Source: Acidobacteriaceae bacterium (lineage in GTDB: Bacteria > Acidobacteriota > Terriglobia > Terriglobales > SbA1). From it: DNA of 11,699 bases. Each line of letters begins with the position of its first letter. The first letter of the stretch is position 1. The position numbers were made by a program, and so were the translations under genes. The stretch covers positions 1 through 11,699 of the forward strand of contig JAFAGX010000068.1 in NCBI GenBank assembly GCA_019237515.1. The letters run 5' to 3'. The notes beneath the pieces were generated by a model. It worked only from the letters and a program-made list of their open reading frames with translations. It was not told where the DNA came from and searched no databases. This document shows, in pieces, positions 1 through 7,885 of this stretch.

Positions 1-1
1 C

Positions 2-805
2 GGCAACGATCCGGTGATCAGCATCGTGGCTGCGATGCCCCTGCTTTACGGCCAGGATGAGTACAAAATGGCGAGCGCCTTGCGCGAGGAGCCTTACCCA
101 ATCCTCACGCTTAAAAACGGCCTGCAAGTTCCCTGGGGTTCGGAATACGTGCTCGAAGGTCACGTTCTTCCAGGGGTTCGCGAACCGGACGGGCCCTATG
201 GCGAATTCACTGGACACCTTTCGGGCCTGCGGAACATGACTTCCGTCGTGATTACTAAGGTGTGGCATCGCAAGGAGCCGGTCTATGAATACACCTCGAT
301 CGGTATGCCCTGGACCGAGATCGATTACATCTTCCTCAACACCTGCCCGCCGCTCTACGTGCAGTTAAAGGAGAAGTTCCCCGAAGTCGAGTCGGTCAAC
401 GCGTTGTACACGCACGGGTTGATCGTAATCGTCTCGACCAAGGTGCGAGTGGGGGGCTTTGGCAAGGCGGTCGGCATGGCGGTGATGACGACGCCTCACG
501 GCGTTGGCTACGCGAAGGTGGTGATTGTCGTCGACGAGTTCGTCGATCCCTACAATCTCAACCAGGTTCTGTGGGCTATATCCACGAAAGTCAATCCGAA
601 ATATGACGTCGTCGTCATACCCGAGCTGTCGATCCTCCAGCTCGACCCAGGCTCCCAACCGCCGGGAATTTCACACAAGCTCATTATCGACGCGACAACG
701 CCGGCACCGCCGGAGAATCACGGCGAATATTCGATGCAGGTTGTGGATCCGCCCGAAGCGAAGGAATGGTTGCCAAAGCTGCAGGCGTTGCTGAAGAGAA
801 AGTAA
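2..805 (+). CDS. vdcC: Non-oxidative hydroxyarylic acid decarboxylase large subunit (UbiD family, VdcC/BsdC-like), 5'-truncated by window edge
   Basis: This is the C-terminal ~267 residues of a UbiD-family decarboxylase; the reading frame is open from base 2, so the gene starts outside the window (family members are usually about 470-500 residues). UbiD enzymes use prenylated FMN to remove or add a carboxyl group reversibly on aromatic or unsaturated acids. The visible part holds the DGPYGEFTG motif near bases 190-215, which matches the second part of the conserved E(D)-R-E catalytic triad, here with Asp at the first acidic position and Glu at the second. Further down, the segments TPHGVGYAKVV, VDEFVDPYNLNQV and LDPGSQPPG resemble the C subunit of Bacillus BsdBCD and Streptomyces VdcBCD. 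The small-subunit gene vdcD follows 32 nt downstream, which strongly supports the VdcC assignment over generic UbiD. The natural substrate (4-hydroxybenzoate, vanillate or another phenolic acid) cannot be told from sequence alone. The upstream UbiX-like partner is not visible. Confidence 0.88.
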   Translation, partial: GNDPVISIVAAMPLLYGQDEYKMASALREEPYPILTLKNGLQVPWGSEYVLEGHVLPGVREPDGPYGEFTGHLSGLRNMTSVVITKVWHRKEPVYEYTSIGMPWTEIDYIFLNTCPPLYVQLKEKFPEVESVNALYTHGLIVIVSTKVRVGGFGKAVGMAVMTTPHGVGYAKVVIVVDEFVDPYNLNQVLWAISTKVNPKYDVVVIPELSILQLDPGSQPPGISHKLIIDATTPAPPENHGEYSMQVVDPPEAKEWLPKLQALLKRK

Positions 806-837
806 AAAGTGCTTTGGAGTGAGAAGGAAAACTGACT

Positions 838-1092
838 ATGTCAGATTACAGTCCGTCAATCTGTCCTCGATGCGAGTCCAAAACGGTAAAGATTCGATTC
901 GAATCGCCGGTCAAGGGAGTATGGACTCTTTATGGTTGCCACACCTGCTTGTTCACATGGCGCTCCTCGGAGCCGGCTACGATTACCGATCCCAAGCTTT
1001 ATCCGAAAAGATTCAAGATCAAGCCCGAACACCTCGGGGATATCCCGATCATGCCGGCGATCGCCCACCCTGAAAACGAGGAGACATCATGA
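838..1092 (+). CDS. vdcD: Hydroxyarylic acid decarboxylase small subunit VdcD/BsdD-like
   Basis: An 84-residue protein with two Cys pairs, CPRC (C9, C12) and CHTC (C34, C37), arranged like a small zinc ribbon. The stretch SPVKGVWTLYGC followed by CLFTWR is very like the BsdD/VdcD family, whose members are about 75-80 residues and accompany the UbiD-type C subunit. Its precise role in the family is not well defined; it is thought to support assembly or activity of the decarboxylase. The ATG is preceded by GAAGGA about 10 nt upstream, and the gene lies 32 nt after vdcC, so the two are almost certainly co-transcribed. The metal-binding role of the Cys pairs is inferred from spacing only. The C-terminus (residues ~70-84) is slightly extended and Glu-rich, and its GAGGAG codons could double as a ribosome binding site for the next short ORF. 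Confidence 0.88.
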   Translation: MSDYSPSICPRCESKTVKIRFESPVKGVWTLYGCHTCLFTWRSSEPATITDPKLYPKRFKIKPEHLGDIPIMPAIAHPENEETS

Positions 1093-1154
1093 CGATGTTC
1101 ATGGTGTGCTCCTCTATTTTTTGTAATCAGCACCAGACTTTCATCAAGAGGTGA
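1089..1154 (+). CDS. Possible 21-residue small ORF, translationally coupled between vdcD and the next gene
   Basis: The ATG at 1089 overlaps the vdcD stop as ATGA, and a strong Shine-Dalgarno-like GAGGAG (1078-1083) sits 5 nt upstream, inside the end of vdcD. The frame stays open for 21 codons and ends with TGA at 1152-1154, three bases before the next ATG at 1158; its last codons (AAG AGG TGA) form the ribosome binding site of that next gene. The peptide starts MTMFMVCSSIFC and ends in a basic IKR, with two Cys four residues apart. I recognise no family. It may be a real small protein or a coupling device, or simply chance, since the GAGGAG also encodes two Glu of VdcD. Confidence 0.3.
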   Translation: MTMFMVCSSIFCNQHQTFIKR

Positions 1155-1157
1155 CTC

Positions 1158-1655
1158 ATGAAAAATAGCGAAAATGTATACACAGCGCCCGTCCACTCGA
1201 AGGCGCTCCCTGCTGATGTCGTAAAGACCATAAACGGGACAGACCTCGAAACGCGATCGGGCGAGGCGATTCGTCTGATTACGGTCGGAGAAGATGGCTG
1301 GCCGCACGCCGCACAGCTCAGCATCGGCGAGGTCTTGGCGGTAAATCCGTCTGAGCTTCTCGTTGCCACATGGCCTCACTCGCACACGACGCAGAACCTT
1401 CGCCGTGACGGCCGCCTGACTCTGGCGCTGGTAGCAAACGGCGCCGTGCTTGAGATGTGCGGCCATGCAGCGCTCGAAGCGGAGCACCAGACCAAGCTCG
1501 ACCTGACTGTGTTTCGTGTGAAGATTGAGTCGGTCCATGAGCATCGTGCCACCTACGCTGACGTCACGAGCGGAGTCACCTTCCGGCTGCACGATCGTGA
1601 GCGGGCGCTCGCACGTTGGCGAGATCAGGTCGACACTCTAAGAACGCTTGCGTGA
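1158..1655 (+). CDS. Pyridoxamine 5'-phosphate oxidase family (FMN-binding split-barrel) protein
   Basis: A soluble protein of 165 residues with the alternating strand pattern of the FMN-binding split barrel. The segments EAIRLITVGEDGWPHAAQLS (residues ~36-55), ELLVATWPHSHTTQNLRRDGR (residues ~66-86) and LTLALVANGAVLEMCGHAAL correspond to the strand, basic loop and strand layout seen in PNPOx-like proteins, where the Ser/Thr and Arg of the loop usually contact the flavin phosphate. It is too divergent to call a true PdxH, and the specific substrate is unknown; a flavin- or F420-type oxidoreductase or a flavin/haem-binding protein would also fit. The start is supported by AGAGGTGA 6 nt upstream. 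Its position right behind vdcCD suggests a shared transcript, and a flavin-handling protein beside a prenyl-FMN enzyme is suggestive, but no functional link can be shown from sequence. Confidence 0.65.
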   Translation: MKNSENVYTAPVHSKALPADVVKTINGTDLETRSGEAIRLITVGEDGWPHAAQLSIGEVLAVNPSELLVATWPHSHTTQNLRRDGRLTLALVANGAVLEMCGHAALEAEHQTKLDLTVFRVKIESVHEHRATYADVTSGVTFRLHDRERALARWRDQVDTLRTLA

Positions 1656-1724
1656 GAAGAATACCCCGGAAATTCCAACACGGGCCGACTACCGAAATAC
1701 CGTAGGCGACCCTGGAGAACTTCC

Positions 1725-2120
1725 ATGATTCATTTGAAGCGTGTTTACGACAAACCCAGTGTGGAGGACGGCAAGCGCTTTCTGGTAGACCGGCTCTGGC
1801 CGCGCGGAGTCAAGAAGGCAGCGATTCACCTTGACGCATGGCTAAAAGAACTTGGTCCAAGTACCGTCTTGAGGAAATGGTTCGGGCACGACCCAGCCCG
1901 GTGGGAAGAATTCCGCCAACGCTACTTCCACGAATTAGAACAAAACGCTGAGGCATGCCAAACAATTGAGCAGGCGGCCAAACAGGGCGCGGTAACACTC
2001 GTTTACAGTGCGCACGATACGGAGCACAACAACGCGGTGGCGTTGAAGCAATTCTTGGACATCCATGCGAGACAGGACCAAGGGTCAAAAAGAGCTGGTC
2101 ATCGCAAAGCAGCGGCGTGA
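1725..2120 (+). CDS. DUF488 family protein (YeaO-like)
   Basis: A 131-residue protein with the hallmarks of the DUF488/YeaO family: an N-terminal IHLKRVYDKPSVEDGKRFLV strand-helix, the signature DRLWPRGV at residues ~22-29, the helix AWLKELGPS, then W.GHDPARWEEFRQRY, and near the C-terminus VTLVYSAHDTEHNNAVALK (residues ~90-108). No biochemical role is firmly established for the family. Residues from ~116 to the end form a basic, polar tail (GSKRAGHRKAAA) beyond the usual domain end. The ATG is supported by GGAGAA (1714-1719) five bases upstream. Its stop overlaps the GTG of the next gene as GTGA, suggesting co-transcription; the 69-nt gap before it may hold a promoter, but I see no convincing one. 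Confidence 0.8.
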   Translation: MIHLKRVYDKPSVEDGKRFLVDRLWPRGVKKAAIHLDAWLKELGPSTVLRKWFGHDPARWEEFRQRYFHELEQNAEACQTIEQAAKQGAVTLVYSAHDTEHNNAVALKQFLDIHARQDQGSKRAGHRKAAA

Positions 2121-2395
2121 CCCGGGCTAGCTCTAGCGCGCTAGAGCACAATCAGATGAACAGGCTTGCAGGACAACCGATCGAGCTCACGACCGATTTT
2201 CTAGGCGAGGATCGGCACGAGTTTGTGGCGAAACTCGCTTACCAGCTCTGGGAAGAGAGGGGCCGCCCCTTCGGTTCGCCTGAAGTCGACTGGTTCCGCG
2301 CGGAACAAGTTTTGTACTCGTCGTTGCTGGCTTCAGGTTTGATCACCGAATCCGGAAATGACACTCGGAGCATGGCCGAAAAGATGTACAGATGA
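2117..2395 (+). CDS. DUF2934 domain protein
   Basis: A small protein (92 residues from the GTG at 2117, or 79 from the ATG at 2156) carrying a DUF2934 domain: AYQLWEERGRPFGSPEVDWFRAEQVL, where LWE.RGRP.GSPE.DWFRAE is the family signature. DUF2934 proteins are short, of unknown function, and common in Acidobacteriota and Proteobacteria. The start is uncertain. The GTG overlaps the preceding stop (GTGA, coupling), but the first 13 residues would be read through an 18-bp palindrome and look unlike the domain; the ATG follows the palindrome by 8 nt but lacks a Shine-Dalgarno motif. The gene is convergent with glgX, whose stop lies 33 nt away, and no clear terminator is seen between them. Confidence 0.75.
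   Translation: MTRASSSALEHNQMNRLAGQPIELTTDFLGEDRHEFVAKLAYQLWEERGRPFGSPEVDWFRAEQVLYSSLLASGLITESGNDTRSMAEKMYR
2130..2147. repeat. Perfect 18-bp palindrome at the DUF488/DUF2934 junction
   Basis: GCTCTAGCGCGCTAGAGC is its own reverse complement. As RNA it could fold into a 7-bp stem with a CGCG loop. It begins 10 nt after the DUF488 stop and ends 8 nt before the alternative ATG of the DUF2934 gene. There is no T-run on either side, so it is not a standard intrinsic terminator. It could be a protein-binding site or an RNA hairpin affecting translation of the downstream gene. Confidence 0.6.
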
Positions 2396-2428
2396 TCGAC
2401 TATTGAAGACGGCCAGCAGCTTCTCTGT

Positions 2429-4546
2429 CTAGTTCATCCGGACGAGGACCACCACGGATCTCGGCGCCACGAGATAACTCAACGCTTCCAGAGGTTCCCC
2501 GGAAGAGGAGAAATCGTCTGGGCTTGATAACCCGGTATCGACAATTCTGGTCCACTCTCGCGCCGTGCCTTCCTGGATGTGAAACTCCAACTGTTCCCAG
2601 TAGGCATTGATCATGACGTAGATGTCCTGGTCATTTTGCGATGCCCCGTGGAGGCAGAACGCCAGGCTGTGAGAACTAGAAGACAAGTCGGCCGCCTGAC
2701 CAGTTCCGTACCAGTCGACATCCTCCCGCCAGAAGCGGCTGCGGCAAAGGGTCGGGTGACTCTTGCGGAAGGCGATCATGCTTTTGAAGAAGCGGTAAAT
2801 GTCATGATTCGACTCGAGCTGGGACCAGTCGAGCCATCCGGTGATATTGTCCTGGTTATAAGGATTGTTGTTGCCGAATTGCGTATTCAGGAATTCATCT
2901 CCGGCTCGAAACATGGGAGTTCCGTTTGAGAGCATCAGCAGGCAAAAGAAGTTCTTCACCTGTTTCCGCCGCAGCGCGAGCACTTCGGCGGGGGCGCCTC
3001 GATCTCCTTCATATCCGCAGTTCCAGCTGTAGTTGTCGGTCATCCCGTCCTGGTTATTCTGGCCGTTCGCCCAATTATGCTTTTCGTTATAGGAGACCAG
3101 ATCGTAGAGTGTGAATCCGTCGTGTGAAGCGATGTAGTTGACACTCTGATAGGCGTGATAGGCATCGCCGCGGTTGTCGGGGAAAAAATCGTCGCTTCCG
3201 TAGATCCGCCGCATCAGGTCGGCAACCATCCCGCCATCGCCTTTCACAAACCGGCGCACGTCATCGCGGAACCTGCCATTCCACTGCAGCCACGTAATGC
3301 CGGGAAAGCCCCGCCCGAGTTGGTACGCTCCCGTGTCCCAGGGCTCAGCGATCAGACGTAGTGGGCCCAGTTCCGGATCGCCGGCGATTTCTGCAAAAAT
3401 CGGAGCGTGTCCCCAGTTCAGCGATCCATCGGCGTTGCGACTGAATACCGAGGCCAGATCGAAACGGAAGCCGTCGATGTGCATCTCTTTTTTCCAATAA
3501 CGCAGGCTGTCCATCACCATCTTGCGCACGTGACTCCTGCCGAAATTCAAGGTGTTTCCGGTGCCCGAGTAATTCGCGTAAGGGTTCGCCGGATCGGAGG
3601 TCATCATGTAATAGCTCGCGCTGCCAAATCCCTTGTAGCTGTAGATCGGGCCCCGGTGATCGCCTTCGCAGGTGTGGTTGTAGACCACATCCAGCACGAT
3701 GCCGATTCCCGCCTCATGAAACGCCTTCACCATGTTCTTGAATTCAAGGTGCTGTTCATGGTCACGGTCGCTTGCGTATTGCGCGTGGGGAGAAAAGAAG
3801 TTCAAAGGCATGTAGCCCCAGTAGTCGTCTTCCTGCGGATCGCGCTGGAATACCGGCATCAATTCGACCACCGTCACGCCGAGATCCTTCAGATAAGGGA
3901 TCTTGTCGACCAGCCCTCGATAGGTCCCCGCCCTGGATGGATCGACGCCGGAGTTCGGATTCGCGGTGAAGCCTTTTACATGGAGTTCGTAAATAACGGC
4001 ATCGGCCTCGTGACGCGGGGTTCTGGTCTTTCCCCAATCAAACTCCGCTCGCGGCCCCGCGAGGACTCCAAGTGGTGCCCTCCCGGCGTTCGATCCCTCC
4101 CGCATCGCGAACCTGCGGTCAAATTCGGGTGGGAAAAAGACCGCTGTCGCGTATGGATCGAGCAGGACCTTCTGCGGATCGAAGCTGTGAACGCCGGGCA
4201 AATCTTCTCCCGCGACCGAGTACGCATAGTAGCGGCACTCGCCGATATCGGCGATCGGGATCCGGCAATGCCAGATGTGGCCCGATTTGTTGCGCAAGAA
4301 GTCGAAACGGTAGACCAAGGCCGGAGTCACCAGTTCGGGTGGTGCGTACAGCAACAACGTCACGCTTTCCGCGTCCTCCGCACAGACCGCGAAATTGAAA
4401 GCTTGCTCCTCTTCGATCCAGGTCGAGCCGAGCGGCAGTGGGCTGCCCTCGACCTGCTCCCAGCTCGCGGCTTTTGCCGGTTCGCGGAAGGCGCTCGTGG
4501 GATCGCGATCGAGCGTTGCGCGTAACTCGTCGATGGAGTGGCTCAC
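2429..4546 (-). CDS. glgX: Glycogen debranching enzyme GlgX (GH13 isoamylase type)
   Basis: GlgX hydrolyses alpha-1,6 branch points of phosphorylase-limit dextrins in the cytoplasm. This 705-residue protein has an N-terminal CBM48-like beta domain (about residues 35-135), then a (beta/alpha)8 GH13 barrel with all four conserved regions: DVVYNHT (286-292), GFRFDLAS with nucleophile D363, EPWD with acid/base E401, and YIASHDG with H475-D476. NWANGQNNQDG, FRAGDEF and NPYNQDNITGWLDW are typical of the GlgX/TreX group. The C-terminal ~100 residues form the usual beta domain. Length is near the E. coli enzyme (657) plus an N-terminal extension of about 35 residues. The GTG start overlaps the malQ stop (GTGA) with GAGG four bases upstream, so translation is probably coupled to malQ. 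It is the last gene of the glgP-pgm-malQ-glgX operon. TreX-like activity with additional transferase function cannot be excluded. Confidence 0.95.
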   Translation of the reverse strand: MSHSIDELRATLDRDPTSAFREPAKAASWEQVEGSPLPLGSTWIEEEQAFNFAVCAEDAESVTLLLYAPPELVTPALVYRFDFLRNKSGHIWHCRIPIADIGECRYYAYSVAGEDLPGVHSFDPQKVLLDPYATAVFFPPEFDRRFAMREGSNAGRAPLGVLAGPRAEFDWGKTRTPRHEADAVIYELHVKGFTANPNSGVDPSRAGTYRGLVDKIPYLKDLGVTVVELMPVFQRDPQEDDYWGYMPLNFFSPHAQYASDRDHEQHLEFKNMVKAFHEAGIGIVLDVVYNHTCEGDHRGPIYSYKGFGSASYYMMTSDPANPYANYSGTGNTLNFGRSHVRKMVMDSLRYWKKEMHIDGFRFDLASVFSRNADGSLNWGHAPIFAEIAGDPELGPLRLIAEPWDTGAYQLGRGFPGITWLQWNGRFRDDVRRFVKGDGGMVADLMRRIYGSDDFFPDNRGDAYHAYQSVNYIASHDGFTLYDLVSYNEKHNWANGQNNQDGMTDNYSWNCGYEGDRGAPAEVLALRRKQVKNFFCLLMLSNGTPMFRAGDEFLNTQFGNNNPYNQDNITGWLDWSQLESNHDIYRFFKSMIAFRKSHPTLCRSRFWREDVDWYGTGQAADLSSSSHSLAFCLHGASQNDQDIYVMINAYWEQLEFHIQEGTAREWTRIVDTGLSSPDDFSSSGEPLEALSYLVAPRSVVVLVRMN

Positions 4547-6169
4547 ACTGCCTCGCTTACCGTGACGATTGGGTCACCGGAAGGCTTCGAGTTCTTCGGT
4601 TCATCGATCTTTTCCGGATCGATGGTTTGCGGATCGATCGTTTCCGGTTCCACGCGCTTCGAGATTTCCGTCAGGTCCCGCAACCAGCGAAAATCCTCGA
4701 GCGACGCGAGGTCCCCCGGGAATCGCCAGCGCCAGTTCCCGCTCGGGCGGCCAGGGATGTTCATGCGGCTCTGTGTTCCAAGATTCAGAAGATCCTGCAG
4801 AGGCGCAACCGCCAATGCTGCCGTTGAATTCCACGCCACATCTACCAGCAAAGGAGCGGCATCCTCACTGGGGCCGGGTGCGCGTTTCAAGTAGTTCCAG
4901 AAGTTCTGCCGCTCGAACTCGGGCAATTGTTCATACCATTCCCGGGTGGGAGCATTATCGTGTGTGCCCGTGTAGACGACCGTGTTCGCGACAAAGTTCG
5001 CGGGAAGATACGGATTATCGGGGTGTCCGTCGAAGGCGAACTGCAGGACGCGGGTGCCAGGTAACTGGAATTGGTCGCGCAGCGCGTGGACGTCGGGTGT
5101 GATCAATCCCAGATCTTCGGCGATGAAAGGAAGGCTGCCGAGTTCTTTTTGTACCGCTTCGAAAAATGCCGAGCCAGGTCCCGCGACCCATTTGCCTGAC
5201 TGTGCGGTTGGAGCACCCGCGGGAACGTGCCACGCCGCGGCGAATCCCCGAAAGTGATCCAGGCGAATCGCATCCACATGCGCCAAAAGCGCGCGCAAAC
5301 GCTCGATCGACCACCGAAAACCGGTGGCACCGAGAGCCTCCCAGTCATAGACGGGGTTTCCCCACAACTGGCCCTCCGCGCTGAAATAGTCCGGTGGAAC
5401 GCCGGCGACGAAGCGTGGATGGCGCCGTTCATCCAGGAGAAAATATTGCGGTTTCGCCCAAACATCGCTCGAGTCTGGAGAAACGAAAAACGGCAAGTCT
5501 CCGATCAGCTTCACGCCCTTCGAGTGGGCATACTGCTTGAGCTGGTCGGTCTGGCGGAACAGGAGAAATTGCGCGAAGCGGATCTGGTCGATGGGATCCG
5601 CCAATTCCCGTCGGGCCTTGGCCAAAGCGCCGCTCTGGCGCTCGACGAGTTCTTCCGGCCAGTTGAGATAATGCTCCCCGTGATATCTGATCTTGAGCGC
5701 CGCGAAGAGCGCGTAGTCGTCGAGCCAATGCTCCTGTTGCGAGCGGAACTCATCATAGGCCGCGAGCAAATCCTTGCGCGCCCCCGCCCTGAAATTCCTC
5801 CAGGCGGTTTCGAGCAGGCGGGTCTTAAAAGGAATTACGGCGTCGTAGTCGACAGCATCGGATGGGAACTCAACTTCGCAATCCGCCGTCTTTAGCAGTC
5901 CTTCCGAGAGGAGAGAATCAGGGCTGATCAATGCAGGATTGGCCGCGAACGATGACATCGACTGATACGGAGAATTTCCGTAGCCCGTGGGACCGAGCGG
6001 CAGCACCTGCCACCATCGCTGGCCGGCACTGTGCAGGCGATCGATCCAGGAAAATGCCGCCGATCCCAGATCGCCGATGCCACACGGCGAGGGCAGGGAC
6101 GTAACATGCAGTAATACTCCCGAAGCACGGTATCCCGGCGGAAATGGCGGAACACCCGCGGGTCCGCCA

Positions 6170-6180
<11 letters not shown>
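4543..6180 (-). CDS. malQ: 4-alpha-glucanotransferase MalQ (amylomaltase, GH77)
   Basis: MalQ transfers alpha-1,4-glucan segments between maltooligosaccharides, releasing glucose and building chains long enough for GlgP. The 545-residue protein begins with [20 protein letters not shown] and [12 protein letters not shown], both GH77 signatures. The barrel carries the nucleophile in [10 protein letters not shown] (D308), the acid/base in FIAEDLG (E355) and the transition-state stabiliser in YTGTHDN (D408); the end of the family domain shows [16 protein letters not shown] chose the ATG at 6180 because AGGTGG (6189-6194) lies 8 nt upstream; an in-frame GTG at 6192 falls inside that very motif and is less likely. 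It overlaps the pgm 3' end by 11 nt and the glgX start by 4 nt. Beyond the usual domain end there is an unusual acidic tail of ~35 residues with three tandem five-residue repeats (T/K-I-D-P/E), which is not part of the catalytic fold. Confidence 0.95.
4600..4644 (-). repeat. Three tandem 15-bp repeats in the 3' part of malQ
   Basis: Read on the + strand, two adjacent near-identical 15-mers, CGGATCGATGGTTTG and CGGATCGATCGTTTC, follow a third, diverged copy, TTCATCGATCTTTTC. In the protein they encode [10 protein letters not shown] and EKIDE, about 20 residues before the MalQ C-terminus. The pattern suggests in-frame duplication by replication slippage in a non-essential tail. Confidence 0.75.

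Positions 6181-7869
<1,689 letters not shown>

Positions 7870-7885
<16 letters not shown>

Noticed and set aside
999..1592. 197-codon open frame on the - strand across vdcD and the PNPOx-like gene
   Set aside because: It covers two plausible + strand genes that have ribosome binding sites, and its own product resembles no family.
3407..4525. 372-codon open frame on the + strand opposite glgX
   Set aside because: It lies wholly antisense to a well-supported GH13 enzyme, its translation shows no recognisable domain, and long antisense frames are expected in GC-rich genes.
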